The notes: a model not told the origin generated them from the letters alone. Positions 8,926 to 18,866 are shown, counted from the stretch's first letter. The stretch is DNA of 64,000 nucleotides from Comamonas sp. 26 (GCF_002754475.1 NZ_PEFL01000001.1:2666001-2730000); one strand, 5' to 3'. Numbers and translations: made by a program.

Positions 8926-9747
8926 ATGCCGCCGACACAAGACCTCATACCATCGCCCAAGCCCGCCCTGGCCCCCGCACCGCCGGCGCGCAAGCGCAGC
9001 TTTGAGCATGTGGGCACGAACGACCTCTGGGCCATCGTGCAGGCCGGGCGCTGGTTTCGCGGTCTGCCGCCAGAGCTGGCAGCGCACATGCAGCACATGG
9101 CCCAACCCCGCCTGCTGTCGCCCGGTGAATGGCTGTTTCGCCGGGGTGATGCGCCCTGTGGCCTGTATGCCGTTGCACGCGGCTCGCTCAGCATCTCAGG
9201 CACCGCCGCGCTGCAGGAAAACACCCGCACCGCCCTGCTCACCTTGATCGAAGCGCCCAGTTGGCTGGGCGAAATTGCCTTGTTTGATGGCGCGCCCCGT
9301 ACCCATGACGCCTGCGCCAATACCGCCTGTGCCCTGCTGCAAATTCCTATAGCGCCGCTACGCGAATGGCTGGATGCCAACCCCCAGCACTGGCACCCCA
9401 TGGCCTTGCTGCTGACGCACAAGCTGCGCGCCAGCTTGATAGCGCTCGAAGAGCAGACCGTGCTACCCGCCCCCCAGCGCGTCATTTGCAGACTGGTGCA
9501 AATGGCCATGGGCCACGAACAATGGGCAGACAGCACCCGCACCCACCGCGAGCTGGCCGTATCGCAAGAGCAACTGGCCCGCATGCTGGGCCTGTCGCGC
9601 CAGACCACCAACCAGATCCTGCAAGAGCTGCAACTGGCAGGCTGGCTGCAACTGAGACGCGGCAAGCTGGAGGTGCTGGATCTCCCCGCTCTCAAGGCCG
9701 CCGCTCTGACAGGGCGAACCAGTGCCAATTGCAGAACAGGTTGCTGA
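8926..9747 (+). CDS. Crp/Fnr-family transcription regulator
   Basis: A 273-residue regulator with an N-terminal cyclic-nucleotide-binding-like domain (LSPGEWLFRRGDAPCGLYAVARGSL, then LGEIALFDGAPRTHDACA) and a C-terminal winged helix (QEQLARMLGLSRQTTNQILQEL). It lacks the N-terminal Cys cluster of FNR, so it probably does not carry an Fe-S cluster. The effector is unknown. The ATG at 8926 is used; a TTG at 8884 would add 14 residues. Divergent from the Mpo1-like gene with about 60 bases between starts, so it may control that gene. Confidence 0.9.
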   Translation: MPPTQDLIPSPKPALAPAPPARKRSFEHVGTNDLWAIVQAGRWFRGLPPELAAHMQHMAQPRLLSPGEWLFRRGDAPCGLYAVARGSLSISGTAALQENTRTALLTLIEAPSWLGEIALFDGAPRTHDACANTACALLQIPIAPLREWLDANPQHWHPMALLLTHKLRASLIALEEQTVLPAPQRVICRLVQMAMGHEQWADSTRTHRELAVSQEQLARMLGLSRQTTNQILQELQLAGWLQLRRGKLEVLDLPALKAAALTGRTSANCRTGC

Positions 9748-9949
9748 AAGCGCGCTGACGCCAAGCCCTGTCAGCGCCCTGTTTCTTACCCTCATTTCGC
9801 CCGCTGTCCGCTTCTTGCTGGACAAGCCTGCTATCTCTTTGATAATGAAAACAACGCCCCCACGGCGTTCATTCAAAAATCATCGCGGGCGATAGAGCTA
9901 TAGACAGAACACCCATCCGTTATCGCCTGCCATTACAACGGATACCCCC

Positions 9950-10531
9950 ATGCCCCTGTCCCCCAGTGCCAATCGCAAGCCACTGCCCATTCATATGCGC
10001 GACGTCAAATACCGGGGCTACACCCGTCATGACGGCATGTGGGATATAGAGGCCGAAATGGTCGACCAGAAGACTTATGACATCGAACTGCATGGCCACC
10101 GCAAAGTGCCTGCCGGCAAGCCGATTCACCATATGTGGATTCGCCTGACCATTGACGCCGACATGGTCGTGCATGGCATAGAAGCCGTCATGGACGACCA
10201 CCCGCTGGGCCACTGCCCCGAAGCCACAAAATCCATGCAAAAAATGGTGGGCTGCTGCATCGCCCGCGGCTGGCGCCGCGCCATTGCAGACAATCTGGGC
10301 GGCGTGGCTGGCTGTACCCACCTGCGCGAGTTGCTGTTCAACATGGCCACGCCCGCCTTCCACACCGTGCTCAACCAGTTCAACACCAACGACTCTGGCG
10401 AGCCGCCGCGCCACCTGGGCCAGTGCCTTGGCTGGGATTTCAACGGCCCCGGCGTGGCCGAGTTTTACCCCGAGTTCAAGGGCTGGAAGCCGCTGACGCA
10501 GCAGCCCCAGGAAAATATCAAACAAGGCTGA
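9950..10531 (+). CDS. DUF2889 protein
   Basis: A 193-residue protein of the DUF2889 family; no biochemical function is known. It is soluble, with the family signatures [14 protein letters not shown], the Gly/Cys-containing block [12 protein letters not shown] and the segment [17 protein letters not shown]. It lies just upstream of moaA and on the same strand, separated by a degenerate copy of the Comamonadaceae repeat, so co-transcription is possible but unproven. Confidence 0.85.
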   Translation: MPLSPSANRKPLPIHMRDVKYRGYTRHDGMWDIEAEMVDQKTYDIELHGHRKVPAGKPIHHMWIRLTIDADMVVHGIEAVMDDHPLGHCPEATKSMQKMVGCCIARGWRRAIADNLGGVAGCTHLRELLFNMATPAFHTVLNQFNTNDSGEPPRHLGQCLGWDFNGPGVAEFYPEFKGWKPLTQQPQENIKQG

Positions 10532-10539
10532 CTCGCAAT

Positions 10540-10578
10540 GCCATCAAGCGCAACCAGCTATCAAATTTGATGACCCAC
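10540..10578. repeat. Degenerate interspersed repeat between the DUF2889 gene and moaA
   Basis: ATCAAGCGCAACCAGCTATC followed by AAATTTGATGA matches the reverse complement of the core TTTGATAGCTGCTTGCGC found elsewhere in the window. Confidence 0.5.
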
Positions 10579-10628
10579 AACAAGCCCGCTGGCGGCCCGG
10601 ACATCGCGCTTGCGGCACAATCAACCCC

Positions 10629-11771
10629 ATGGCAGAACGAGTGATTCCCTTGGTCGATGAGCGTGCGGCTTCCCGCAGCGCTGTCGTCCCCAGCGTCTTG
10701 CAAGCCCCCACCGGGTTGCTGCAAGACCAATGGGGACGGCCTTTGCGCGACCTGCGCATCAGCGTCACCGACCGCTGCAACTTCCGCTGCAACTACTGCA
10801 TGCCCAAGGAGGTTTTTGATAAAAACTACCAGTACCTCCCCCACAGCTCCCTGCTGAGCTTTGAGGAAATTACGCGCCTGGCACAGCTGTTTGTGCAGCA
10901 CGGCGTGCGCAAACTGCGCCTGACCGGCGGCGAGCCACTGCTGCGCAAGAACCTCGAAGTGCTCATCGCCCAACTGGCCGAGCTGCGCACACCCGATGGC
11001 CAGCCGCTTGATCTGACGCTGACCACCAACGCATCGCTGCTGGCGCGCAAGGCACAGGCCTTGAAAGATGCTGGCCTGAACCGCGTCACCGTCAGCCTCG
11101 ATGGGCTGAACGACGAAGTCTTCCGCCGCATGAACGATGTGGACTTTCCTGTGGCCGATGTGCTTGAAGGCATTGAAGCGGCGCGCGCCGTGGGCCTTTC
11201 GGACATCAAGGTCAACATGGTCGTCAAACGCGGCACCAACGATGATCAGATTCTGCCCATGGCCCGCCACTTCCGTGGCACAGGCGTGACGCTGCGTTTT
11301 ATCGAATACATGGATGTGGGTGCCACGAACGGCTGGCGCATGAATGAGGTGCTGCCGTCCGATGACGTCATCGCCCGCCTGCGCACTGAGTTGCCATTGA
11401 TCCCGCTGGAGCCCAGCTCGCGAGGCGAAACCGCCGTACGCTGGGGTTATGCGGATGCTGCTGGCCAGCACGACCCTCAACTGGGCGAAGTGGGCGTCAT
11501 CAGCAGCGTGACCCACGCTTTTTGCGGCGACTGCAACCGCGCACGCCTGTCCACCGAAGGCAAGCTGTACCTGTGCCTGTTTGCCAGCCAGGGCTGGGAC
11601 TTGCGCAGCCTGCTGCGCAGCGGTGCCAGCAATGCCGAAATTGCGGCAGCCATTGCCCCCATCTGGCAGCAGCGCGATGACCGCTACTCACAGATGAGAA
11701 GCGAAATGCCACCCGATGCAACGCCCGCCAGCAGCGGCCGTCGCATCGAAATGAGCTACATCGGTGGCTGA
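10629..11771 (+). CDS. moaA: GTP 3',8-cyclase MoaA
   Basis: A radical-SAM enzyme that converts GTP to 3',8-cyclo-GTP, the first step of molybdopterin synthesis. The N-terminal 4Fe-4S/SAM motif is at Cys50, Cys54 and Cys57 ([14 protein letters not shown]). The C-terminal cluster is visible as [20 protein letters not shown], and the essential C-terminal Gly-Gly ends the 380-residue protein. It overlaps the GTG start of mobA by 8 bases. With mobA and moeA it forms a cofactor operon. Confidence 0.96.
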   Translation: MAERVIPLVDERAASRSAVVPSVLQAPTGLLQDQWGRPLRDLRISVTDRCNFRCNYCMPKEVFDKNYQYLPHSSLLSFEEITRLAQLFVQHGVRKLRLTGGEPLLRKNLEVLIAQLAELRTPDGQPLDLTLTTNASLLARKAQALKDAGLNRVTVSLDGLNDEVFRRMNDVDFPVADVLEGIEAARAVGLSDIKVNMVVKRGTNDDQILPMARHFRGTGVTLRFIEYMDVGATNGWRMNEVLPSDDVIARLRTELPLIPLEPSSRGETAVRWGYADAAGQHDPQLGEVGVISSVTHAFCGDCNRARLSTEGKLYLCLFASQGWDLRSLLRSGASNAEIAAAIAPIWQQRDDRYSQMRSEMPPDATPASSGRRIEMSYIGG

Positions 11772-12453
11772 TTCACCCATCACCGCTGACCAGATCACCG
11801 GCTGCATATTGGCCGGTGGGCGCGGTGCGCGCATGGGCGGTGTGGACAAAGGCTTGCAGCCCTTTCAAGGCCTGCCACTGGCGCTGCATGCGCTGCAGCG
11901 CCTGGCACCGCAGGTCGGCGCCCTGCTCATCAACGCTAACCGCAATACCGATCAATACGCCGCACTGGGCCAGCCGCTGAACGCCAAGGTCTGTGCCGAT
12001 GCCCTGCCCGACTACCCAGGCCCACTGGCAGGCTTTATGGCAGGTCTTGCCCAGTGCCAGACACCTTGGCTGCTGTGCGTGCCTTGTGACACTCCCTTGT
12101 TCCCGATGGATCTGGCCGCAAAGATGATTGCTGCGCACGGGGATGCGAGCACCGAAATCATCATCGCCCACGGCTGGGACAATGGAGATAGCGAACGCAC
12201 CCAGCCCGGCCAGTCGCCCGAGCTGCGTGCCCAGCCCGTGTTCTGCCTGATCAGGGCCAGCCTCAAACACAGCCTTGAAGCCTTCATCACCAGCGGTGGC
12301 CGCAAAATTGACGCATGGACCATCAAGCACCACTGCGCGAAAGCCATGTTTGACCGCCCCGGTGATGAACAGGCCTTTACCAACGCCAACACATTGGCCC
12401 AGTTGCATGATCTGGAGCAAGTCGCTGCAGGCGCACAAGCCCGGAACCCTTAG
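11764..12453 (+). CDS. mobA: Molybdenum cofactor guanylyltransferase MobA
   Basis: Adds GMP to Mo-molybdopterin to make the bis-MGD cofactor used by DMSO-reductase-family enzymes. The nucleotide-binding start [19 protein letters not shown] is diagnostic, and PCDTPLFP holds the metal-binding Asp. It is 229 residues long. The GTG at 11764 overlaps the end of moaA, typical of translational coupling. Confidence 0.95.
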   Translation: MADSPITADQITGCILAGGRGARMGGVDKGLQPFQGLPLALHALQRLAPQVGALLINANRNTDQYAALGQPLNAKVCADALPDYPGPLAGFMAGLAQCQTPWLLCVPCDTPLFPMDLAAKMIAAHGDASTEIIIAHGWDNGDSERTQPGQSPELRAQPVFCLIRASLKHSLEAFITSGGRKIDAWTIKHHCAKAMFDRPGDEQAFTNANTLAQLHDLEQVAAGAQARNP

Positions 12454-12531
12454 CCCGCAAGCCAAACGCGTAAAGTACGGTGACAGCCCCATGGCGGCAC
12501 CCGCTATGAGGTTTTTTCTTTGGATGCTGCT

Positions 12532-13905
12532 ATGACCGCGATTTTTCAACCTGCCGCCACCGCCAACGCCCAGACGCTGACCACCACACAGGTGCACCAG
12601 AAACTGCAGACGTTGCTGCAACCGCTGGGCGCTGTCGCCGAAGTAGAAACCGTGGCCCTGCCCGACGCGCTGGACCGCGTGCTGGCAGCCGATGTAATCT
12701 GCCCCGTCAACGTACCGCCCCACGACAACAGCGCCATGGACGGCTATGCCTTTGCAGGCAGCGAGCTGAAAAATGCCCAGCCCGACCAGCACCTCACTCT
12801 GCGCGTCGTGGGCACAGCGCTGGCCGGTGCGCCCTGCCATGGCCATCTGGCAGCAGGTGAATGCGTAAAAATCATGACCGGAGCTGTCATGCCTGCCGGG
12901 CTGGATACTGTCGTACCGCATGAGCAGGTGACGGCCGGCGATGCCTTGATTGAACTGGATGCCAGCACTGTGCGCGCCGGTGCCAACCGCCGCCTGCGCG
13001 GTGAAGATTTGCAGCAAGACTCAGTCGCTCTGCCCGCGGGTCAGCGCCTCACGCCCGCCGCTTTAGGCCTGCTGGCCAGTCTTGGACTGGGCCAAGTCAG
13101 CGTGCGCCGCCGCCTGTGCGTGGCCTATTTTTCAACCGGCGATGAGCTACTGAGCCCCGGCGACGCACCGCGAGAAGGCGCAATCTACGACAGCAACCGT
13201 TTCAGCCTGCAGGCGCTGCTGCGCCGCATGGGCGCCAAGGTGCTTGATCTTGGAGCCATCCCCGATGAGCCTGCCGCATTGCAAGAGCGCCTGAGCCAAG
13301 CCTCATCGCTGGCCGATGTGGTGCTGACCAGCGGCGGCATCAGCGCTGGCGAGGCCGACCACACCCGCGCCATGCTACAGAGCATGGGGTGCGTGGAGTT
13401 CTGGCACATCGCCATGCGCCCCGGCCGGCCACTGGCAGTGGGCCTGCTCACTCCAGCTGCTGCCAATTTATCCGAAAAATCAGCCTTTGACGCAGGCAAG
13501 ATAAGCGCAAGAAGCTCTCAAAAGCAGAGCAGTAATACATCGACTCTGCGCCCCGCCGTGCTGCTGGGTCTGCCTGGCAATCCGGTGGCCGCCATGGTCA
13601 GCTTTTTGATGTTTGTGCGTCCGGCGCTGGCTCTCCTGGCCGGTGAGCGCGCTGAGCCTGTGCCGCAGTTGCAGGCCATCAGCAGCGAGCGCCTGCGCAA
13701 GCGCCCCGGCCGCACCGAATATCTGCGCGGCGTGATTGAGCTCAATGTGCAGGGACAGGCCACGGTACGCACTACCGGCCCTCAGGGATCGGGCGTACTC
13801 AGCTCCATGGTAGCGGCCAACTGCATCATCGTGCTAAGCGATGCGTGCGGCGATGTGCAGCCCGGAGAAAGCGTCAACGTTCTGCTTTTGCAGGGCCTGA
13901 TCTAA
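12532..13905 (+). CDS. moeA: Molybdopterin molybdenumtransferase MoeA
   Basis: Inserts molybdate into adenylylated molybdopterin. A 457-residue protein with the family blocks MDGYAF, GTALAGAP, EDLQQDSVALPAGQRL, YDSNRFSLQALL, TSGGISAGEADH and LPGNPVAAMVSF. The start used is the ATG at 12,532. Between RPLAVGLL and RPAVLLGLPGNP there is about 30 extra residues rich in Ala, Ser and Lys. The underlying DNA (about 13,464-13,525) reads on the minus strand as the Comamonadaceae repeat, so this looks like an in-frame repeat insertion in a loop. Confidence 0.93.
   Translation: MTAIFQPAATANAQTLTTTQVHQKLQTLLQPLGAVAEVETVALPDALDRVLAADVICPVNVPPHDNSAMDGYAFAGSELKNAQPDQHLTLRVVGTALAGAPCHGHLAAGECVKIMTGAVMPAGLDTVVPHEQVTAGDALIELDASTVRAGANRRLRGEDLQQDSVALPAGQRLTPAALGLLASLGLGQVSVRRRLCVAYFSTGDELLSPGDAPREGAIYDSNRFSLQALLRRMGAKVLDLGAIPDEPAALQERLSQASSLADVVLTSGGISAGEADHTRAMLQSMGCVEFWHIAMRPGRPLAVGLLTPAAANLSEKSAFDAGKISARSSQKQSSNTSTLRPAVLLGLPGNPVAAMVSFLMFVRPALALLAGERAEPVPQLQAISSERLRKRPGRTEYLRGVIELNVQGQATVRTTGPQGSGVLSSMVAANCIIVLSDACGDVQPGESVNVLLLQGLI
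13464..13525 (-). repeat. Interspersed repeat copy inside moeA
   Basis: On the minus strand it reads TTTTGAGAGCTTCTTGCGCT and goes on through a CGTCAAAGGCTGATTTTT segment, matching the core order of the repeat seen between genes (AGCTnCTTGCGCTT, then a GTCAGAGGC-like block). Confidence 0.6.
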
Positions 13906-13963
13906 AGATCAGACTCGCTAGCCTCTCCAAATTACGCCCACGATCACTTCAGGAAGAGACTTC

Positions 13964-14290
13964 ATGTCATACCAAGCCACCCACTGGGCCACAGAACCCA
14001 CAAGGCAGGCCATCGATGCACTCAAGGGTGCGAACTTGCTGGAATTTGGCACACCCTGGTGCGGCCATTGCCAGGGCGCTCAGCCTCTGCTGCAGGCTGC
14101 TCTGGCGGCCCACCCCGACCTGCCGCACATCAAGGTGGAAGACGGCCCAGGCCGCCCGCTGGGCCGCAGCTACCGCATCAAACTCTGGCCTACGCTGATC
14201 TTCCTGCGCGACGGCAAAGAAGTAGCGCGAGTGGTACGACCCCAGTCAGAACAACAGATCGCTGAAGCACTGGCTCAAATCATCCCCTGA
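13964..14290 (+). CDS. Thioredoxin-family protein with a CGHC site
   Basis: A 108-residue single-domain thioredoxin fold. The active site is CGHC at Cys33-Cys36 (GTPWCGHCQGAQPLL), as in protein disulfide isomerases, instead of the CGPC of thioredoxin. The cis-proline is in LWPTLIFLRDGKEV. No signal peptide, so it is cytoplasmic. It follows moeA by 58 bases on the same strand. The CGHC site suggests a less reducing potential than classical thioredoxin, which is inference. Confidence 0.88.
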   Translation: MSYQATHWATEPTRQAIDALKGANLLEFGTPWCGHCQGAQPLLQAALAAHPDLPHIKVEDGPGRPLGRSYRIKLWPTLIFLRDGKEVARVVRPQSEQQIAEALAQIIP

Positions 14291-14303
14291 GGTCGTTGAA
14301 CCC

Positions 14304-14348
14304 CCTGTGAGTGGCTTTGCCGTGGGGCCGCCTTTGCTGGGTGTCTCT
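14304..14348 (+). repeat. Degenerate copy of a gene-end GC-rich repeat
   Basis: CCCCCTGTGAGTGGCTTTGC resembles the reverse complement of the repeat at 18,867-18,935 (CCCCCTGTGCGGCTTTGCCG). As in the other two copies it directly follows a stop codon. The rest of 14,291-14,414 shows nothing further. Confidence 0.4.
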
Positions 14349-14414
14349 CGCTTGAGTCAGCCAATTCAGCACAAGCCAGCGCAGATGGCACATCCGCCTG
14401 GCTCATCACTCCTG

Positions 14415-14864
14415 TCAACCATTTTTCAGCGCAAGCTCCACGCCCTTGTTGGCCAGCGAGTCGGCATGCTCATTGCCGGGGTCGCCAGCATGGCCCTTGA
14501 CCCAGCGCCAGTCAATGCGGTGGCCGCTACCCTGCACCAGTGCATCCAGCTGCTTCCACAAATCGGCGTTCTTCACGGGTTCTTTGGACGCCGTCACCCA
14601 GCCCTTGGCCTTCCAGCCATGAATCCACTCGGTAATGCCTTTGCGCACGTACTGGCTATCAAGGTAAAGCACCACGTCGCATGGGCGCTTGAGGGCGGCC
14701 AGCGCCTGAATCACTGCCATCAATTCCATGCGGTTGTTGGTAGTGCCCAGTTCGCCGCCAAATAATTCTTTCTGTGCCGATCCGGCCTGCAGCAATGCGC
14801 CCCAGCCGCCAGGGCCGGGGTTGCCCTTGCAGGCACCATCGGTGTAGATCACAACTTGATTCAA
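14415..14864 (-). CDS. rnhA: Ribonuclease HI
   Basis: Cleaves RNA in RNA-DNA hybrids, for example Okazaki primers and R-loops. The 149 residues match the family. The catalytic acidic residues are in [28 protein letters not shown] and [11 protein letters not shown], with the late [12 protein letters not shown] motif. Its ATG overlaps the stop of the upstream methyltransferase by 4 bases, so the pair is an operon. Confidence 0.96.
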   Translation of the reverse strand: MNQVVIYTDGACKGNPGPGGWGALLQAGSAQKELFGGELGTTNNRMELMAVIQALAALKRPCDVVLYLDSQYVRKGITEWIHGWKAKGWVTASKEPVKNADLWKQLDALVQGSGHRIDWRWVKGHAGDPGNEHADSLANKGVELALKNG

Positions 14865-15697
14865 TTTTTTTCCTTGTTGCGCCAGATGGTATCTGGCGGC
14901 TGCTTATTGGTTACCGGTGCTTTCATGCCTGCAGGCGCGCTGCGATTGCGCCAGCTGGGGCTCATCATCCGCGTGCCCGGCACACGCTTGACCGCAACCA
15001 CGCAATACACACCACCCAGCACTGGCCAGCAACGGTGACCCACACTTTCCATAAACTGCCAGCGGCTCAGCCACTGCGCACTTTGCGTGGCAGGACGATA
15101 ACAGCCAAATTGCACGGCTTCGATCTCAAAGCTCAGCAATTGCAGCCAATCACGCAAACGCCAGTAGCCCACGCCCAGACTCAAATCCGGCAGATAGCCC
15201 GCGCTGCGTTCTACCCGGCGCTGCAATCCCAGCAGGCTGACGGGGTTCAGGCCGCTGATGACCAGCCGCCCCTCAGGGACCAATACCCGCGCAGCTTCGC
15301 GCAAGGCGGCATGCGGGTCGTTTGAAGCCTCCAGCGTATGCGGCATGAGCAGCAGATCGAGACTGGCCTCAGAAAAAGGCAAGGCCTCGGGCGCCGCCAT
15401 CAAGACAGGCTTTTGAGGCGGGGGCTTTGTACTCTCAGTTTCACTAGCGGCCGCCCTCGCAAGCCCGGCTTGCGCTAAAGTGCCTGCTTTGCAATCTGGA
15501 TTGACATCTGAAGCAGTGCCGGAGCCATCCAGCGCCAGCCAGCGGTGCGGCATACGGTTATTGCGTAGACCCTCAAGCGGCGGCAAGCCCAGTTGAAGCG
15601 CGTGATAGCCAAAGATATCGGCCACCGCTTCATCAAAGCGCTGCTGCTCCCATTCGAGGAGATAGTGCCCAAGGGCTGATTCTGTCCAGTGATGCAT
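14861..15697 (-). CDS. Class I SAM-dependent methyltransferase
   Basis: A 278-residue protein with a UbiE/BioC-like core: [20 protein letters not shown] (motif II/III region) and [16 protein letters not shown]. The start [18 protein letters not shown] is typical of betaproteobacterial homologues located next to rnhA and gloB; the substrate is unknown. The usual glycine-rich motif I is hard to see. In its place lies a low-complexity Ala/Ser/Thr/Lys stretch, and the DNA at 15,458-15,474 is a perfect palindrome (CGCAAGCCCGGCTTGCG), suggesting an insertion. The starts of this gene and gloB are only 19 bases apart. Confidence 0.85.
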   Translation of the reverse strand: MHHWTESALGHYLLEWEQQRFDEAVADIFGYHALQLGLPPLEGLRNNRMPHRWLALDGSGTASDVNPDCKAGTLAQAGLARAAASETESTKPPPQKPVLMAAPEALPFSEASLDLLLMPHTLEASNDPHAALREAARVLVPEGRLVISGLNPVSLLGLQRRVERSAGYLPDLSLGVGYWRLRDWLQLLSFEIEAVQFGCYRPATQSAQWLSRWQFMESVGHRCWPVLGGVYCVVAVKRVPGTRMMSPSWRNRSAPAGMKAPVTNKQPPDTIWRNKEKN

Positions 15698-15716
15698 CTT
15701 TATAATTTTGCAGCTC

Positions 15717-16502
15717 ATGAACCTGTTGCCCATTCCTGCCTTTTCCGACAACTACATCTGGATGATCCACGATGCAGAGCATGCCGTGGTCATCGACCCA
15801 GGACAGGCCGAACCCGTGCTGAACATGCTGGCGCAGCTGGGCTTGAAACTGCAAGGCATTCTAGTCACCCATCACCATGCCGACCATGTGGGCGGTGTGG
15901 ACGCAATCCGCGCAGCCACAGGCGCTCCTGTCTGGGGCCCCGCCTACGAAGCCTTGCCTGAGCCCGTCACCCGCGTGCAAGGCGGTGACAGCATTGAGCT
16001 GCTGGGCGGCCCATGGCAAGTCATTGATGTGCCCGGCCACACCAGCGGCCACATCGCTTTTTTCAGCGCCCACACCAATATCAACGATCAAATACAGCCT
16101 GTGCTGTTCTGCGGCGACACCCTGTTTTCGGGTGGCTGCGGGCGATTGTTTGAAGGCACAGCCGCACAAATGCAGGCCTCGCTTGATGCGCTGGCCGCCC
16201 TGCCCGCCAGCACACTGGTCTGCTGTGCACATGAATACACAATTTCAAACCTGCGTTTTGCGCAGGCCGTGGAACCAAACAACCCAGATCTGGCTCAGTA
16301 TCTGGATCATTGCCAGAAGCTGCGTGCGCTCCATCAGCCCACGCTGCCTTCGACTCTGCAAACTGAACTGGCCATCAATCCATTCATGCGCAGCCGCGCT
16401 GCCGATGTCATCGCAGCCGCCGTGCACCATGACCCTCAAACCAAGCCCCGGGAGCCTGCCAGCGTGCTGGCTACCCTGCGCCACTGGAAAAACGTTTTCT
16501 GA
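15717..16502 (+). CDS. gloB: Hydroxyacylglutathione hydrolase (glyoxalase II)
   Basis: Hydrolyses S-lactoylglutathione to lactate and glutathione in methylglyoxal detoxification. A 261-residue metallo-beta-lactamase fold with the dinuclear metal motif VTHHHADHVGG, then VPGHTSGHIAF, FCGDTLFSGGCGRLFEG and CCAHEYTISNLRFA. The C-terminal domain with NPFMRS is present. The ATG at 15,717 gives MNLLPIPAFSDNYIWM. Its stop overlaps the mltD-like start by one base. Confidence 0.95.
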   Translation: MNLLPIPAFSDNYIWMIHDAEHAVVIDPGQAEPVLNMLAQLGLKLQGILVTHHHADHVGGVDAIRAATGAPVWGPAYEALPEPVTRVQGGDSIELLGGPWQVIDVPGHTSGHIAFFSAHTNINDQIQPVLFCGDTLFSGGCGRLFEGTAAQMQASLDALAALPASTLVCCAHEYTISNLRFAQAVEPNNPDLAQYLDHCQKLRALHQPTLPSTLQTELAINPFMRSRAADVIAAAVHHDPQTKPREPASVLATLRHWKNVF

Positions 16503-18019
16503 TGAAACTGCTCTCCACCCTGCTGCTCACCAGCGTGCTGATTCTCACCGGCTGCGCCACCACCAGCAGCGTCGACCCCATGTATCCCGACGGCCCGCTC
16601 AAGCCTCTTGGCCAAGGCAAGGTCGGCAGCTCTGAAGTCGCCGAACTCGAAGCCACGGGCGACCTCTGGCTGCGTATCCGCAAGGGCTTTGCCATGCCCG
16701 ACCTGGAGCAGGATCTGGTGCAGAACCAGGAACAGTGGTACTCCACGCGCCCTGACTACATTCAGCGCATGACGGAGCGCTCCAGTAAGTACCTGTTCCA
16801 CATCGTCGAAGAGCTGGAACGCCGCGGCATGCCCACCGAGCTGGCACTGCTTCCCTATATTGAAAGCGCGTTCAACCCTCAGGCCGTCTCCAGCGCCAAG
16901 GCTGCAGGCATGTGGCAATTCATGCCCGCCACCGGCACGTATTTCGACCTCAAGCAGAACATCTTCCGTGATGACCGACGCGACGTGCTGGCCTCCACAC
17001 GCGCTGCGCTGGACTATCTGCAAAAGTTGCACAACATGTTTGGCGACTGGCATCTGGCCCTTGCCGCCTACAACTGGGGCGAAGGCAGCGTGGGCCGCGC
17101 CATCAAGCGCAATGAAAAGCTGGGTCTGCCCACGGGCTACCTCGACCTGCAGATGCCAGCTGAAACCCGCATGTACGTGCCCAAGCTGCAAGCCGTCAAG
17201 AACATCGTGGCCAACCCCGAGCGCTTCAATGCCGAGCTGCCCATCATCGAGAACCACCCCTACTTTCAGGTCGTGAACCTGCCCCACGACATTGATGTGG
17301 AACTGGTAGCCAAGCTGGCCGATGTAAGCGTCAAGGACTTCAAGGCGCTCAACCCCAGCTTTCACAAGCCCGTGATCTTTGCCCGCGCCACACCGCAAGT
17401 GCTTCTGCCATGGGACAACGCCAAGGTCTTCCGCCGCAATCTGCAGGCCTATAGCGAAGGCCAGTTCGCCAGCTGGACGGTGTGGACCGTGCCCACCACC
17501 ATCACCGTGGCCGAAGCCGCTCAGCGCGCCGGGCTTGGTGAGGCCGATCTGCGCGCCATCAACAACATCCCGCCGCGCATGCTGATCAAGGCCGGCTCGG
17601 CCCTGATGATCCCGCGTGATGCCAACGTCAAGACCGACGTACCCGGCCACGTCGCCGACAACGGCCAGATCTCCTTCGCCCCGGAGATCGTGACCGTACG
17701 CACCACCGTCAAAGCCCGCAAGCGCGATACGCTGATCAGCGTGGCCAGCCGCTACGGCGTCAGCGTCTCCAATCTGGCTGACTGGAACGATCTGAAATCC
17801 ACCGCATCGCTGCACGCCGGTCAATCGCTGATTGCCTACCTGCCCAGCCGCGCAGCGCGCAGCGCACGCGCCGAAGCCAGCAGCCACGAGGTCACACGCG
17901 GCAGCAGCAAGATTGCCGCCACAAGCAAAAACAGCAAGGCCAGCAATGCACCTGCCGCGCGCGGTGGCAAGAGCGAGCCCAAGGCGCGTGGCGGCACACC
18001 TGCCAAGAAACGCAAGTAA
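16502..18019 (+). CDS. mltD: Membrane-bound lytic murein transglycosylase (MltD type)
   Basis: A peptidoglycan-cleaving outer-membrane lipoprotein of 505 residues. The lipobox is LTGC with Cys18. The SLT domain follows (about 100-250) with the catalytic Glu in LLPYIESAFNPQA, plus AAGMWQFMPATG and ALAAYNWGEGSV. Two LysM-type repeats come next (about 320-365 and 400-450). The last 60 residues are a low-complexity basic Ser/Ala/Lys tail. Coupled to gloB by the one-base overlap and closed by a strong terminator. Confidence 0.93.
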   Translation: MKLLSTLLLTSVLILTGCATTSSVDPMYPDGPLKPLGQGKVGSSEVAELEATGDLWLRIRKGFAMPDLEQDLVQNQEQWYSTRPDYIQRMTERSSKYLFHIVEELERRGMPTELALLPYIESAFNPQAVSSAKAAGMWQFMPATGTYFDLKQNIFRDDRRDVLASTRAALDYLQKLHNMFGDWHLALAAYNWGEGSVGRAIKRNEKLGLPTGYLDLQMPAETRMYVPKLQAVKNIVANPERFNAELPIIENHPYFQVVNLPHDIDVELVAKLADVSVKDFKALNPSFHKPVIFARATPQVLLPWDNAKVFRRNLQAYSEGQFASWTVWTVPTTITVAEAAQRAGLGEADLRAINNIPPRMLIKAGSALMIPRDANVKTDVPGHVADNGQISFAPEIVTVRTTVKARKRDTLISVASRYGVSVSNLADWNDLKSTASLHAGQSLIAYLPSRAARSARAEASSHEVTRGSSKIAATSKNSKASNAPAARGGKSEPKARGGTPAKKRK

Positions 18020-18032
18020 GCCATCACACAAC

Positions 18033-18070
18033 AAAAAAGCCCGCCAGTTGCAAAACCTGCGGGCTTTTTT
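18033..18070 (+). terminator. Terminator of the gloB-mltD unit
   Basis: A 7-bp stem AGCCCGC/GCGGGCT flanked by A6 and T6 runs, 14 bases after the mltD stop; it can work both ways and also faces recR. Confidence 0.88.
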
Positions 18071-18097
18071 ACGGCCATCAGCCCCTCATCAAAATCA

Positions 18098-18150
18098 TCA
18101 ATTTGATAGCTGCTTGCGCTTTATTGAAAAGCGCCAGAGGCCTTTTGAAC
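18098..18150 (+). repeat. Intergenic copy of the Comamonadaceae interspersed repeat
   Basis: TTTGATAGCTGCTTGCGCTT, then TATTGAAAAGCGCCAGAGGC. This is the cleanest copy in the window and serves as reference for copies at 3012, 10,540, 13,464, 20,092 and 40,022. Confidence 0.75.
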
Positions 18151-18158
18151 TGATATTT

Positions 18159-18749
18159 TTAGCGCCTGTCCACCAGCGCATGGGCAATCGTTCCCAGATC
18201 CACATATTCCAGCTCGCTGCCAATCGGCACACCTCGCGCCAGGCGCGTCACCAGAATACCGCGCGACTTTAGCGCTTCGCTGATCGCATGGGCCGTGGCC
18301 TCGCCTTCGGCGGTAAAGCTGGTGGCCAGAATCACCTCTTGCACCGCGCCATCGCAGGCCCGCTCCAGCAGCTGTTTCATGCCAATCTCTTTGGGCCCCA
18401 CGCCATCCAGCGGTGACAAACGGCCCATCAAGACGTAGTAAAAGCCTTGATAAGCGCCCGTGCGCTCCATCGCCGCCAGATCGGCAGGGGCCTCCACCAC
18501 GCACAACCGAGCACTATCGCGCCCTGCGTCATCGCAAATGCGGCAAATCGCGCCTTCGGTAAAGGTGTGGCAACGCTCACAGTGGTGCACAGAATTCACC
18601 GCCGAATCCAGCGCCCGCGCCAGTTGCAACGCCCCAGCCTGATCGCGCTGCAGCAAATGAAATGCCATGCGCTGAGCCGACTTGACACCCACACCCGGCA
18701 AGCGGCGCAGGGCTTCAATCAAGACATCCAGAGATTGCACATCAGACAT
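18159..18749 (-). CDS. recR: Recombination protein RecR
   Basis: Part of the RecFOR system that loads RecA on gapped DNA. The 196 residues contain the helix-hairpin-helix [20 protein letters not shown], the Cys4 zinc finger [18 protein letters not shown] and the Toprim domain ([27 protein letters not shown]). The ATG at 18,749 gives [19 protein letters not shown]. It belongs to the dnaX-ybaB-recR cluster, but a repeat and about 185 bases separate it from ybaB. Confidence 0.96.
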   Translation of the reverse strand: MSDVQSLDVLIEALRRLPGVGVKSAQRMAFHLLQRDQAGALQLARALDSAVNSVHHCERCHTFTEGAICRICDDAGRDSARLCVVEAPADLAAMERTGAYQGFYYVLMGRLSPLDGVGPKEIGMKQLLERACDGAVQEVILATSFTAEGEATAHAISEALKSRGILVTRLARGVPIGSELEYVDLGTIAHALVDRR

Positions 18750-18866
18750 GCGCTGTCCTTTCACTCACCAGAAAAAAGGCGATCCGGAGATCGCCTGATA
18801 TTTGAATACAGTCTTTCTTGTACTGCACTCAACGCTCACATGCACCAAGCCAGGGGCAGCAAGCAA

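Noticed and set aside
8865..9764. A 300-residue N-terminal extension of the Mpo1-like gene
   Set aside because: It is antisense to the Crp/Fnr-type gene. The ATG at 8864 has its own AGGAG and a family-like start.
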